From Acidovorax sp. T1 (GTDB lineage: Bacteria > Pseudomonadota > Gammaproteobacteria > Burkholderiales > Burkholderiaceae_C), in NCBI RefSeq assembly GCF_002176815.1, contig NZ_CP021648.1:2426001-2490000 (forward strand): a stretch of 64,000 bases of DNA. The letters run 5' to 3'. The notes below the pieces were generated by a model. It was not told the origin of the DNA. It saw only the letters and a list, made by a program, of their open reading frames with translations, and searched no databases. Positions 49,070 through 58,274 of the stretch are shown here, piece after piece (the stretch's first letter is position 1; every line of letters starts with the position of its first letter). A program made the translations under genes and the position numbers.

Positions 49070-51511
49070 TTAAATGGTCGGCGTCGCTGGCGCAAACTGC
49101 GCCAGTCCGTGGGTGGATTTGCCCAGCAACTGGCGGAACTCGGCCGCGGGCAGGCCAGGTGAGCACAGGAACCCCTGAAAATGCTCACACTGCATCTGCT
49201 GCAACACGGCACGCTGGGTGGTGGTTTCCACCCCCTCTGCCACCACTTCGATACGCATCGCATGCCCCATGCTGATGATGGCACTGACAATGGCGCGGTC
49301 GCCGTCGTCCTCGGGCAGGCCCCGCACAAATGACTGGTCGATCTTGAGCTTGTGGATGGGCAGCTTCTTCAGGTAGGCCAGACTGGAGTAGCCCGTACCA
49401 AAGTCATCAATCGCCAGTCCCACACCAAGCCCCGCAAGGGCACCCAATCGCAGCTCCATTTCCTGCGCGTCCTGCAGCAGGATGGTTTCGGTCAGCTCCA
49501 GTTCCAGCAAGGTAGGAGGCAACTGGTGCACAGCCAGCAGACGGGTCACGCGTTCAACAAAATCAGTCTGGCGAAACTCCAGGGCAGACACATTGACGGA
49601 CACCACAATGGGCATGCCCTCGTGCATCCATTGGGCGGCCTCGCGCACGGCCTGCTCCATGACCCACGCCCCCAGCGTCACGATATAGCCCGACTCCTCG
49701 GCCAAGGGCACAAACTGCGCGGGCGACACTGCACCAAACTCGGGATCCGTCCAGCGGATGAGCGCTTCCGCCCCAACGATCCTGCCGGTAAGGAGATTCA
49801 CCTGGGGCTGGTAATGCACGTCCAGGCGCTGCTCGCCCAGCGCCTGGCGCATGGCGTGCTCGAGCTTCATGCGAGACAACAAGTTGGCGTTCATCTGCGG
49901 CTGGTAGAAGCCATAGCTGCCACGCCCCCGATCCTTGACACGGTACATGGCCGTGTCAGCCTGCTTGATGAGGTCGTCGAGAGTGGCCCCATCTTGCGGA
50001 TACAACGCCATGCCGATGCTGCACTGGATGGAGAAGCCCATGCCATCGAGCAAATAGGGGCTGAGCATATCGTCCAGTATCCGGCGCGCCACGCTTTCCG
50101 CCACAACGGCGTCGGCCCCATGCACGTAAATCACAAACTCATCGCCACCGAGACGGCACAGCATGTCCGTCTGCCGCAGGCAAGCCTGCAGACGCTCGGC
50201 GACCAACTGCAATACCCGATCCCCAAACGGATGACCGAGAGAGTCATTGATGATCTTGAACCTGTCCAGGTCCAGGAATAGGATGGCAAAACCTGTGTCG
50301 CTGGCACGAGCCCCCTGGATTGCGGTATCCACCCGCTGAGACAGCAGCAGCCGGTTGGGCAGACCGGTCAGAACATCGCTGTAGGCGAGCTCTTCAATGC
50401 GTTTTTGGGCCGCATGCTGCAGCGTGAGGTCTCGCATGAAGCCAATGCTTTGTACCAGTCGGCCTTCGTCATCGCGCAGTGCCACCCATGAGAGATGCAC
50501 GGCGCAGTAGGCGCCATTGTCGCGAGGCAGCCAGAGCTCACCCTCCCAGAAGCCATCGCTATTCCAGCTCGCCAACACCTGCTCCATGAACGAGGCGTCG
50601 GCCCCACTGCCAAACAGGGACGTTGCCATACACCCCACAAAAGTGGCTGCACAGGGGCCCACCAATCGCTCGCAACCGGGGTTCATGCGCATCAGATGGT
50701 GCCGGCTGTCTGCAATGAAAATCGCATCCAGACTGGAATCGAAAACCCGTGCAGCCAGGCGCAAGCTGGCCTGCACTTCAGCCTGGCGGGTGATATCCCT
50801 GAACGAATACACACGCCCCACGGGGCGGCCATGGTGAAGTTGGGGCACAACGCGACGCTCCACCGTCATGCCACCGTGCAAGTGGAGGATGTCGGCGCTC
50901 TCCACCAGCGGCTCACGTTCAATGGCAATCAGGCGTTCCAGGTAGTCTTGGCGATCCACCACCCGGGAGGCCATATGGTCGTGCACCGCAGTGTCGTTGC
51001 GCTGCACCAGGAGGTCGCGGGGAATGCTCCAGATTTGCGCCAACTGCTGGTTGAAGGCGCGCACACGCCCGTCAAGACCGCACACCAGCATGCCGTCCGC
51101 CGCGGAGTCGAGGGTGGCGCGCAATTCTGAAAGCAGGGTCTCCAACTCCCGCTCTGTGGCCTCCTGGGCACTGCGATCGAGCATTGTCAGCATGAGAACC
51201 GCACGACCATTGCCTTGGTCCACACAGCAGACACGCCGATCGACCGGCACCAGCAGACCATCTGGCCGCAACACGCTCGTATGCGAGCGGATGCCCTGCG
51301 AAAGGGTGGCAATGGGCTCGGCCCAGAATGCGTGATCCTGGGGCGTTGCCGCCAGGCATGTCACCGGCTTGCCCACCATGTCACTTGCGGACCTGCCTGC
51401 CAGTTGCTCAGCCGCCCTGTTCGCCTGCAGGATGCGTAAGCTCTTGCCATCCACAAGCCACACCGCCTCCACCAGGCCGTCCAGCCAAGACTGCGGTGGG
51501 AACTGGCTCAC
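49070..51511 (-). CDS. PAS-GGDEF-EAL c-di-GMP protein
   Basis: 813 residues, apparently soluble. Three PAS-like domains (about 8-115, 128-245, 252-375), then GGDEF (about 380-545; active motif GGDEF near residue 453) and EAL (about 560-800; EAL near 582, with DDFGTGYSSL and KIDQSFV). Both catalytic motifs look intact, so it may make and degrade c-di-GMP, with the PAS domains choosing. The inhibitory RxxD before GGDEF is RQTD. Its ATG overlaps the HD-GYP stop, so the two are coupled. Confidence 0.93.
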   Translation of the reverse strand: MSQFPPQSWLDGLVEAVWLVDGKSLRILQANRAAEQLAGRSASDMVGKPVTCLAATPQDHAFWAEPIATLSQGIRSHTSVLRPDGLLVPVDRRVCCVDQGNGRAVLMLTMLDRSAQEATERELETLLSELRATLDSAADGMLVCGLDGRVRAFNQQLAQIWSIPRDLLVQRNDTAVHDHMASRVVDRQDYLERLIAIEREPLVESADILHLHGGMTVERRVVPQLHHGRPVGRVYSFRDITRQAEVQASLRLAARVFDSSLDAIFIADSRHHLMRMNPGCERLVGPCAATFVGCMATSLFGSGADASFMEQVLASWNSDGFWEGELWLPRDNGAYCAVHLSWVALRDDEGRLVQSIGFMRDLTLQHAAQKRIEELAYSDVLTGLPNRLLLSQRVDTAIQGARASDTGFAILFLDLDRFKIINDSLGHPFGDRVLQLVAERLQACLRQTDMLCRLGGDEFVIYVHGADAVVAESVARRILDDMLSPYLLDGMGFSIQCSIGMALYPQDGATLDDLIKQADTAMYRVKDRGRGSYGFYQPQMNANLLSRMKLEHAMRQALGEQRLDVHYQPQVNLLTGRIVGAEALIRWTDPEFGAVSPAQFVPLAEESGYIVTLGAWVMEQAVREAAQWMHEGMPIVVSVNVSALEFRQTDFVERVTRLLAVHQLPPTLLELELTETILLQDAQEMELRLGALAGLGVGLAIDDFGTGYSSLAYLKKLPIHKLKIDQSFVRGLPEDDGDRAIVSAIISMGHAMRIEVVAEGVETTTQRAVLQQMQCEHFQGFLCSPGLPAAEFRQLLGKSTHGLAQFAPATPTI

Positions 51512-52788
51512 GCTTGCGCCTCGTCAGTACCCGGGTCCACCGCGCGCTCAAAAAAATAGCAGATTCGCTTACGGGGCGAAAGATAGTCGAGGGCATCGCG
51601 AGGCAACTGGGCAGGTTTCAGGCTGCGTCGTATACCCAGTTCAGGCATCGCCTCCAGGTCCAGCACCGGGGCCTCATCCTTGGGAACCCGGGAATCGTGA
51701 ACGATCACTTTGGGCCGTAGCGGTCTGGACGAGTTGACAGACACCACGATGGCGTAGCGGTCGTTGACAAGCTGGACCACCGATCCCGGAGGATACACAC
51801 CCATCATCCGGATGAAGGCGCCCAGCACCACCGGATCAAAGCGGGATTTGAGCTGGGCAAACATCACCGACAGGGCTTCGTGGGGCGTCAAGGCATCCAC
51901 ACCTGCCGCGGGGTTGCACATCCGGTCGTAGTGGTTAACCAAGGCTAATATCTGGCCCGAACGTTGCATATCCTCGCCCACGAGATGCAGGGGAAATCCG
52001 CTACCGTCTGCCATTTCATGGTGCTGCGCAATCGCTGTCAGGACCGCATCAGACAAGCCCATCAATTGCGCGAAGGCGACTGACTGCCCTACGTGGGACT
52101 CATAACGCTGCCGCTCGGCCGGCATGAAGCCGGTGGTAGGCACCTTGAGCTTGCCCAGATCGTGCAGCAGCGCAGCGACACCGAGTTCGTGCAGGTCCAG
52201 GCTTTTCATGCCCAGTGCCTTGCCCAGCAAGAGGCTGATGACCATCACGTTCACAGGATGCAGTGCGCTGCTCTCGCCCACGCCTTCTGACAGGAGACGG
52301 ATCACGGAGTCGCCGTTCTCCAGCAATTCCCTCAGGCAATCCGACACCACCGCCTCGCACTGGGTGCGAGCCAAGCCGGGTTGAACAGCAACCGTACGCT
52401 CCACCGCCTGGTATTGCCGCGTGGCGCTCCCGAAGCGCTGGTTGCACGCGGCCAGCACCCGGTTCTGAAACTGCAGGTGGGCACGGTTCTGTGCCGCAAC
52501 GGAATCCACGCCAGCGGAAATGTGCGCCACGGCGTCTGCGACCGAATCCGCGTCAAGGGTGTCGGGCGCGTTGCCGGGGAGCGCATCCAGCGCATACACT
52601 TCCGGATCGCTTTTCTGGGGGAAGTAACGAACCTCTGTGAGGCCCAGCTCCCTGATCGTGGCAATCTGGTCTGTAGACGCGATGCGAAAGCGGCTCACCG
52701 GGAACGGATGACGCATCCAGCCCAAATCGAGCTGAACGTACATGCCGACACGAAGCTGGCTGGTATCAATGAAGAGGGAGGAATTCAC
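51508..52788 (-). CDS. HD-GYP-type c-di-GMP phosphodiesterase
   Basis: 426 residues from the preferred GTG start (family-like VNSSLFIDTSQLRVGMYVQ). The N-terminal DUF3391 domain (about 1-130) is followed by an HD-GYP domain: LLHDLGK near residue 209, then HHEMADGSGFP near 254. The motif reads GFP where GYP is canonical, a conservative change that many active members tolerate. In-frame GTG and TTG codons lie 36-39 bases upstream; no start has a clear ribosome site. Precedes the GGDEF-EAL gene with a four-base overlap. Confidence 0.88.
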   Translation of the reverse strand: MNSSLFIDTSQLRVGMYVQLDLGWMRHPFPVSRFRIASTDQIATIRELGLTEVRYFPQKSDPEVYALDALPGNAPDTLDADSVADAVAHISAGVDSVAAQNRAHLQFQNRVLAACNQRFGSATRQYQAVERTVAVQPGLARTQCEAVVSDCLRELLENGDSVIRLLSEGVGESSALHPVNVMVISLLLGKALGMKSLDLHELGVAALLHDLGKLKVPTTGFMPAERQRYESHVGQSVAFAQLMGLSDAVLTAIAQHHEMADGSGFPLHLVGEDMQRSGQILALVNHYDRMCNPAAGVDALTPHEALSVMFAQLKSRFDPVVLGAFIRMMGVYPPGSVVQLVNDRYAIVVSVNSSRPLRPKVIVHDSRVPKDEAPVLDLEAMPELGIRRSLKPAQLPRDALDYLSPRKRICYFFERAVDPGTDEAQA

Positions 52789-52975
52789 GACATAAGAGGC
52801 GAAACATGGTGATATGAATTCCACCAATGGTTACAGCAATTATCACCATTTCGCCATCCATCCCGCAACTCGCAGCCAAAAAGCTGCACTGTCGGGCAAC
52901 ACTGCGCCACAAAACAGACGAAAGAACCTGCGACTGCTGCCCAGCGCTACTCCGCTCATGCCTGGAAACTATCGA

Positions 52976-53713
52976 CTACCGGCACCAGAGCGAGGGTTTG
53001 TAGACCAGGTCCATCCACAACGCCCAGCCTGCAACCCCCACCAGCAATGCGCCCGCCAGACGCGTTCCCCAACTCGCCCGCACGGCATTGAGGTGTGAAC
53101 GCAACTTGCCCCATACCCAGGGGCCGCCCACCAGCCACAGGCCACTGCCCACACCAAACAGCGCCATGGTGGCAGCGCCCTGCAGCGCGCCCCCGCTGAG
53201 CGCTGCAACCAGTAACGCAGAGTAAAGCAATCCGCAGGGCATAAGCGCCCAAAGCACCCCCGCCACCATCAGCCCGCCCGGTGCACGGACAAGGGGTTGC
53301 ACGCGGCGCCAGGCTGTGCGTCCGGCCTGCTCCACCCAAGCAGGCTGGCGCGCCTGCACCATCATCATCAGGCCCCATGCCATGACCGCAACATGCATCA
53401 GGGTCCATACCGGACTTAGGGCCATGGTTTGCTGCGTCAGCCAAGCCAGGCTGTCCATGGCCAGCGCCGCCAAGGCACCCGCCCCCGCATAACCCGACAG
53501 GCGCCCGAGGTGGAACGCTAGCAAGCGGTGCGGCAGCGCGCCCCGGGGATGCCACTGCACCGGCCGAGCGGTGAGGTCCCCGGCATCACTGGTGATCGAA
53601 CACGTCGCCCCTGGACCCACAAGCGCACCACAAGGTGCAGAGCACATGGCCAAGCAATGGGGCCCTCCGGCGAGCCCCATGATCAAGGCCGTTACGGCGA
53701 GTGGCGCAAGCAT
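52976..53713 (-). CDS. DsbD-like/TauE-type membrane protein of the cbb3 cluster
   Basis: 245 residues, about six membrane segments. The start contains GGPHCLAMCSAPCGA (16-30), an HCxxMC-type motif typical of the small 'sulfite exporter/cytochrome c biogenesis' family found beside cco genes, and LWALMPCGLLYSALLVAALSGG is the matching second-half signature. The paired cysteines suggest redox or copper handling for oxidase assembly; this is inferred from family and position. It follows hemN by 30 bases on the same strand. Confidence 0.8.
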   Translation of the reverse strand: MLAPLAVTALIMGLAGGPHCLAMCSAPCGALVGPGATCSITSDAGDLTARPVQWHPRGALPHRLLAFHLGRLSGYAGAGALAALAMDSLAWLTQQTMALSPVWTLMHVAVMAWGLMMMVQARQPAWVEQAGRTAWRRVQPLVRAPGGLMVAGVLWALMPCGLLYSALLVAALSGGALQGAATMALFGVGSGLWLVGGPWVWGKLRSHLNAVRASWGTRLAGALLVGVAGWALWMDLVYKPSLWCR

Positions 53714-53743
53714 GAAACCTGATACTCCGTTGGATTGGTCACC

Positions 53744-55126
53744 CTAGATGATGCGCGAAAACCTCGCCCGATTGCGGTCAGCCTGCAAATAGCGGTCAAA
53801 CACCATCGCGATGCCGCGCACAAAAAACCAGCCCATGGGCGTCACCTTGACGCCCTCGGAATCCAGCACGACAAGGCCTTGCTCGGCCATGGTCTCCAGT
53901 TGCTCCAGCTCCGGCGCGAAATACGTCCGAAAATCAATGAGCCACGCCTGCTCCATGGGCTCGAACTGCACTTCGCCCTGGCACATGAGCGCCATGATGA
54001 CCGCCCTGCGCACCAGGTCGTCGCGGTTCAGTGCCAATCCTCGCACCACCGGCAAACGTCCCTGGTCCAGATGGTCGTAATACTCCTCCAGCGACTTGGC
54101 GTTCTGACTATAGGTGGCCCCCACCCTGCCGATCGCTGACACACCCAGGGCAATGAGATCGCAGTCGGGCTGTGTGCTGTAACCCTGAAAGTTGCGGTGC
54201 AATCGCCCCTGCCGCTTGGCAACAGCCAGGGCGTCGGTAGGCAGGGCAAAGTGGTCCATGCCCACGTACACATAACCTGCGTCCATGAAGGCATCGAGCG
54301 AGCGCGACAGCATGGTCACCTTGGCGGATGCGGCGGGGAGCTCCGTCGAAATGATGCGTCTCTGGGGCTTGAAGCGGTCGGGCAGATGGGCATAGGCATA
54401 CAGGGCGATCCGGTCGGGGCGCAATTGCGCCACCTGCGCCAACGTGCGGTCGAACGACTCGGGCGTCTGGCGCGGCAGTCCGTAGATCAGATCCACATTC
54501 ACCGACTCAAAGCCCAAAGCGCGAGATGCCTCCACCAGCGCAAACACCTGCTCTGCCGGCTGGATGCGGTGCACCGCCTTCTGAACCTCGGCATCGAAAT
54601 CCTGCACGCCGAAGCTCAGCCGGTTAAATCCCAGCTCCGCCAGCACCGCCAGGCGCTCCGCGGTGACAGTGCGGGGATCGACCTCGATGGAATACTCACC
54701 ACCCGGCGCGAACGTGAAGCTGCGCCGCAACGTTGCCATGAGTTGCCGCAGTCCGTCATCCGAGAGAAAAGTGGGCGTGCCGCCACCCAGGTGCAGCTGA
54801 CTGACCACCTGCCCGGTGCCGCAGTGGGCTGTGTGCAGATCGATCTCGCGGCTGAGGTAGCGCAAATACACATCGGCACGGTCATGGTGCTTGGTGATGA
54901 TCTTGTTGCATGCGCAGTAGTAACACAGCGATTCGCAAAACGGAATGTGGACGTACAGGGACAGTGGCAGTGCCATGGCCGTGGTACCCACCCGGCGCTG
55001 CGAGAGCGCCAGCACGTAGTCTTCGTGCCCAAACGCCTCCACAAACCGGTCCGCGGTGGGATAGGAGGTATAACGAGGCCCTGGCACGTCAAAACGGCGC
55101 AGAAGTTCTGGTGAAACAGCGGTCAT
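53744..55126 (-). CDS. hemN: Oxygen-independent coproporphyrinogen III dehydrogenase
   Basis: 460 residues. Radical-SAM enzyme of anaerobic haem synthesis. The cluster motif is CESLCYYCACNK (CX3CX2C followed by the extra C that marks true HemN) near residue 60; LHLGGGTPTF, SFGVQDFD and DLIYGLP are conserved; GMDHFALP near 290 and the RGLAL segment are typical. ATG at 55126. Two FNR-type boxes lie between it and divergent fnr, so it should be induced at low oxygen. Confidence 0.95.
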   Translation of the reverse strand: MTAVSPELLRRFDVPGPRYTSYPTADRFVEAFGHEDYVLALSQRRVGTTAMALPLSLYVHIPFCESLCYYCACNKIITKHHDRADVYLRYLSREIDLHTAHCGTGQVVSQLHLGGGTPTFLSDDGLRQLMATLRRSFTFAPGGEYSIEVDPRTVTAERLAVLAELGFNRLSFGVQDFDAEVQKAVHRIQPAEQVFALVEASRALGFESVNVDLIYGLPRQTPESFDRTLAQVAQLRPDRIALYAYAHLPDRFKPQRRIISTELPAASAKVTMLSRSLDAFMDAGYVYVGMDHFALPTDALAVAKRQGRLHRNFQGYSTQPDCDLIALGVSAIGRVGATYSQNAKSLEEYYDHLDQGRLPVVRGLALNRDDLVRRAVIMALMCQGEVQFEPMEQAWLIDFRTYFAPELEQLETMAEQGLVVLDSEGVKVTPMGWFFVRGIAMVFDRYLQADRNRARFSRII

Positions 55127-55180
55127 GGGAAAATATCCTTGCGTGCACCAGTACTGTGCCGTACCCTTCAATCGACGTCC

Positions 55181-55194
55181 TTGACCTTAATCAA
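55181..55194. promoter_or_regulatory. FNR box 1 (hemN-proximal)
   Basis: TTGAC-CTTA-ATCAA, nine of ten defined positions of the consensus TTGAT-N4-ATCAA. It lies 55 bases from the hemN ATG, in place to activate hemN. Confidence 0.8.
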
Positions 55195-55222
55195 GAGCAC
55201 GAAGGGACGCAGCGGTGACAAT

Positions 55223-55236
55223 TTGATTCATATCAG
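55223..55236. promoter_or_regulatory. FNR box 2 (fnr-proximal)
   Basis: TTGAT-TCAT-ATCAG, nine of ten positions of the consensus. It lies 80 bases before the fnr ATG and could be used for autoregulation or for hemN. Confidence 0.75.
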
Positions 55237-55315
55237 CCACCGGGTCGCAGCGCGGGACAATTGCGTCCCAACAGACATCAGCCAACTATCCCGGCCCAAC
55301 CAGGTTCCAGTGTCC

Positions 55316-56038
55316 ATGAATCCGCAAACCATCAAAGTCGCCTGCTCCAACTGCAACCTGCGAGAGCTGTGCATGCCCGTGGGTTTGAACGACCAGCAGT
55401 TGCAACGCATTGATGACATCGTGGCTGTGCGACGAAAAATCAAGCGTGGCGGCACCCTCTTTCGCAATGGAGAGTCATTCACCTCTCTTTATGCCATTCG
55501 CACCGGTTTTTTCAAGACCTGCGTCGCCACTGAAGACGGGCGTGACCAGGTCACGGGTTTTCAGATGGCCGGTGAAATCATCGGGCTCGACGGCATCGTC
55601 AACGATCACCACACCTGCGATGCCATCGCCCTCGAAGACGCCGAAGTGTGCGTCATGCCCTTCGATCGCATCGAAGAACTGTCGCGTGAAGTCAATGCCC
55701 TGCAACACCATGTTCACAAGATCATGAGCCGCGAAATCGTTCGCGAGCACGGTGTAATGCTTTTGCTCGGCAGCATGCGCGCGGAAGAACGCCTCGCTGC
55801 GTTCCTTCTCAATCTGGTGCAACGCCTGCACGCCCGTGGGTTCTCGCAATCCGAGCTGGTATTGCGGATGACGCGGGAAGAAATTGGCAGTTACCTGGGA
55901 CTCAAACTGGAAACCGTGAGCCGCACGTTCTCGAAATTTGTGGAGGACGGCACCGTGGAAGTCAAACAGCGCCATGTCCGCATTCTGGATACCGAGGCCC
56001 TCAGGCGCATCGTCAACAATCAGCAGGCCTGCCACTGA
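55316..56038 (+). CDS. fnr: Oxygen-sensing transcription factor FNR/Anr
   Basis: 240 residues. N-terminal Fe-S cysteines at C10, C13 and C19 (ACSNCNLRELC) with the fourth in HHTCDAIA near residue 100, as in true oxygen-sensing FNR. The cNMP-like beta barrel is followed by a long dimer helix and a C-terminal HTH (about 165-230) with TREEIGSYLGLKLETVSRTFSKF, whose E-SR triad reads TTGAT sites. It is adjacent to hemN and the cco genes, its expected targets. Confidence 0.95.
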   Translation: MNPQTIKVACSNCNLRELCMPVGLNDQQLQRIDDIVAVRRKIKRGGTLFRNGESFTSLYAIRTGFFKTCVATEDGRDQVTGFQMAGEIIGLDGIVNDHHTCDAIALEDAEVCVMPFDRIEELSREVNALQHHVHKIMSREIVREHGVMLLLGSMRAEERLAAFLLNLVQRLHARGFSQSELVLRMTREEIGSYLGLKLETVSRTFSKFVEDGTVEVKQRHVRILDTEALRRIVNNQQACH

Positions 56039-56061
56039 TCGTCATACAGAAATGTGCCCCC

Positions 56062-56355
56062 TTACGGGCACGATGAAACCTTGTGGCAATCGTCCGGCCG
56101 TGCCTCTGGGGGCACCGGGCAGCGGTTGAGTTCAAAGGATGACATGGACAGCAGTGTCGTCAGCGCACTGGCAAGCATGGTAACAATCCAGAAGACAAAG
56201 AACGCAAGGGTATAAACGCCCTGGCGCGACAGCGTCAATGGCTGGCCAAACCAATGCAGATCCTGCGGATCCACCATGGCAAAAACCAGCATTTCCAGAA
56301 TGCCCGCCACCAGAAAGGCAGGCCATGCAATCCACATCAAGCGTTGTTTCCACAT
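56062..56355 (-). CDS. Small two-segment membrane protein of the cbb3 cluster
   Basis: 97 residues. Two hydrophobic segments (about 8-26 and 48-70) with a short loop that contains LHWFGQPLTLSRQGVYTLA. The hydrophilic tail holds three cysteines and a histidine (NRCPVPPEARPDDCHKVSSC). No named family. It lies 59 bases beyond ccoH and converges with fnr. The tail suggests a metal or redox site, unproven. Start at 56355 chosen. Confidence 0.65.
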   Translation of the reverse strand: MWKQRLMWIAWPAFLVAGILEMLVFAMVDPQDLHWFGQPLTLSRQGVYTLAFFVFWIVTMLASALTTLLSMSSFELNRCPVPPEARPDDCHKVSSCP

Positions 56356-56414
56356 CGTCTTGTCTCCTAAGATTTTTCTGAAGTGATGTGCATCCACCAG
56401 GCTGGCATTGAATC

Positions 56415-56687
56415 TCAGCGAGGTTGGTCCCCGGCAGGTGTCGCCGCGTGGTTGCGGGCCTTGAGTGCCGGGGCCAGGCTTTTTTCAGGCTGCGCCAGCG
56501 TCTGGTTGATCTCCATTCCCTTGCGGTAATAGTCTTCCTCAACGACAGGGTCCGGCCGACTGACGGCGAGCCACAACGTGACGAATCCGGCAATCACCAC
56601 AATGACCGGCCCGGCAATCACCAGCCAGACATGACCAAACTTCCACCAAGGCTGCGGTTCAGAAGCAACAACGGGGCTGGATGACAT
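56415..56687 (-). CDS. ccoH: FixH/CcoH-family membrane protein
   Basis: 90 residues. One transmembrane helix (about 20-44, WLVIAGPVIVVIAGFVTLWLAV) followed by the diagnostic VVEEDYYRKGMEINQTLA. CcoH is needed to assemble or stabilise the cbb3 oxidase. It follows ccoG by 75 bases on the same strand. Shorter than rhizobial FixH, in which the periplasmic domain is larger. Confidence 0.88.
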   Translation of the reverse strand: MSSSPVVASEPQPWWKFGHVWLVIAGPVIVVIAGFVTLWLAVSRPDPVVEEDYYRKGMEINQTLAQPEKSLAPALKARNHAATPAGDQPR

Positions 56688-56762
56688 AAAACCTCCTCAG
56701 CTTGTCAGCAATACAGATCACAAGACACCACGGAACCTGCAGTGACCTGCAGTGACCTGCAT

Positions 56763-58208
56763 TTAACGCGGCACCAGGAAAATGGATTTTTCGGTCACTT
56801 TGCCACCGCCTTCCAGTGCCGAAATATCGAAATGAATCGCATGGGAACCAGGAGCCGCCGATCCATAAGGAATCTGGAGTCGCACGGCCACCCAGCGGGA
56901 TTCTGCGGCGCCAATGTCGACCTCCTGCTCAGAGGCCACTTCAAGGCCCTCCAGCCCGTTCGCTGAAATGCGATAGCGCTGCGCGGCCTCGGTGGCATTC
57001 ATGATTTGCAGCCGATAGACATTTTCCAGCTTACCCCCGGCAACAATGCGGGACAAGGCGGCACGGTCACGCACGATATCCACTTTCAGGGGGGTGCGCG
57101 TTGTCAAGCTGGCCAGCATGCCCACGCACAAGGCCACCAGAACCGCGGTGTAAATGAGCACGCGGGGGCGCAAGACATGCCGCAGGATTTGCGATTGGCT
57201 CCAGCGATTGAGCACACCATTCTGGGTCGAATACCGTATCAACCCCTTGGGGTAGTTCATCTTGTCCATGACGGTGTTGCACGCATCCACGCACAGGCCG
57301 CAGCCGATGCACTCATATTGCAAACCCTTGCGGATGTCGATGCCCACCGGACATACCTGCACACACAGCGTGCAGTCGATGCAGTCGCCCAGGCCCTTGG
57401 CCTTGTAATCCACCGTCTTGACCCGGGGACCACGCGGCTCGCCTCGGGCTTCATCGTAGGTCACGATCAGCGTATCGCGATCGAACATTGCGCTCTGGAA
57501 CCGCGCATAGGGGCACATGTATTTGCACACCTGCTCCCGCAGAAAGCCCGCGTTGCCATAGGTGGCCAAGCCATAGAAAACCACCCAGAAAATCTGCCAG
57601 CCGCCGGAAAAAGCCAGCAACTCGGGACCCAGTTCCCGGATCGGCACGAAGTAACCCACAAAGGTGAATCCCGTCCAAACGGACACTGTCACCCACACGG
57701 TTTGCTTCAGGAACTTCTTGCGGATCTTCTCGAAAGTCCAGGGACTCGCATCCAGTCGCAGACGCGCACTGCGATCACCCTCGATCTTGTGCTCTATCCA
57801 CATGAACATCTCGGTGTAGACCGTTTGTGGACACGCAAATCCGCACCACAAGCGACCGGCCACCGCCGTGAACAGAAACAGCGAGAGCGCCGAAATGATC
57901 AGCAACCCCGTCAGGTAAATGAAATCCTGCGGGTAAAGGACCAGTCCAAAAATATAGAACCGGCGGGCCCCCAGATCAAACAGCACCATCTGGCGCTGGC
58001 CCCACTCAAGCCACGGCAACCCATAAAAAACAAGCTGCGTGAGAAACACCATGACCCAGCGCCAGCGCGCAAAGTACCCGCTGATCGATCGCGGGTAAAT
58101 CTTCTTTTGCGCCTCGTAGAGGGAAACGAATTCACCCTCTGCCGATGGCTCGGGTGTAGCCGCCGCGATGGGGATGACCTTGCGCAGTGGCCTGTCAGGT
58201 GATGTCAT
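56763..58208 (-). CDS. ccoG: Cytochrome c oxidase accessory protein CcoG
   Basis: 481 residues. Five or so membrane helices in the first half, with WCGFACPQTVYTEMFMW and the conserved EQVCKYMCPYARFQ. Two ferredoxin-like 4Fe-4S motifs follow, CIDCTLCVQVCPVGID and CIGCGLCVDACN. The C-terminal immunoglobulin-like domain lies in the periplasm. CcoG reduces Cu(II) during cbb3 assembly. It lies between ccoP and ccoH in the usual order. Confidence 0.95.
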   Translation of the reverse strand: MTSPDRPLRKVIPIAAATPEPSAEGEFVSLYEAQKKIYPRSISGYFARWRWVMVFLTQLVFYGLPWLEWGQRQMVLFDLGARRFYIFGLVLYPQDFIYLTGLLIISALSLFLFTAVAGRLWCGFACPQTVYTEMFMWIEHKIEGDRSARLRLDASPWTFEKIRKKFLKQTVWVTVSVWTGFTFVGYFVPIRELGPELLAFSGGWQIFWVVFYGLATYGNAGFLREQVCKYMCPYARFQSAMFDRDTLIVTYDEARGEPRGPRVKTVDYKAKGLGDCIDCTLCVQVCPVGIDIRKGLQYECIGCGLCVDACNTVMDKMNYPKGLIRYSTQNGVLNRWSQSQILRHVLRPRVLIYTAVLVALCVGMLASLTTRTPLKVDIVRDRAALSRIVAGGKLENVYRLQIMNATEAAQRYRISANGLEGLEVASEQEVDIGAAESRWVAVRLQIPYGSAAPGSHAIHFDISALEGGGKVTEKSIFLVPR

Positions 58209-58274
58209 GGTGCGGGCCGTAAGAGCAGAAAAAACATATCGGGCGGCCCCACCAAGGTCGGGGCCGCCCTGATT

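Noticed and set aside
56053..56071. Terminator hairpin after fnr
   Set aside because: GTGCCC/GGGCAC forms a 6-bp stem but has no T run, and it lies inside the 3' end of the convergent small gene.
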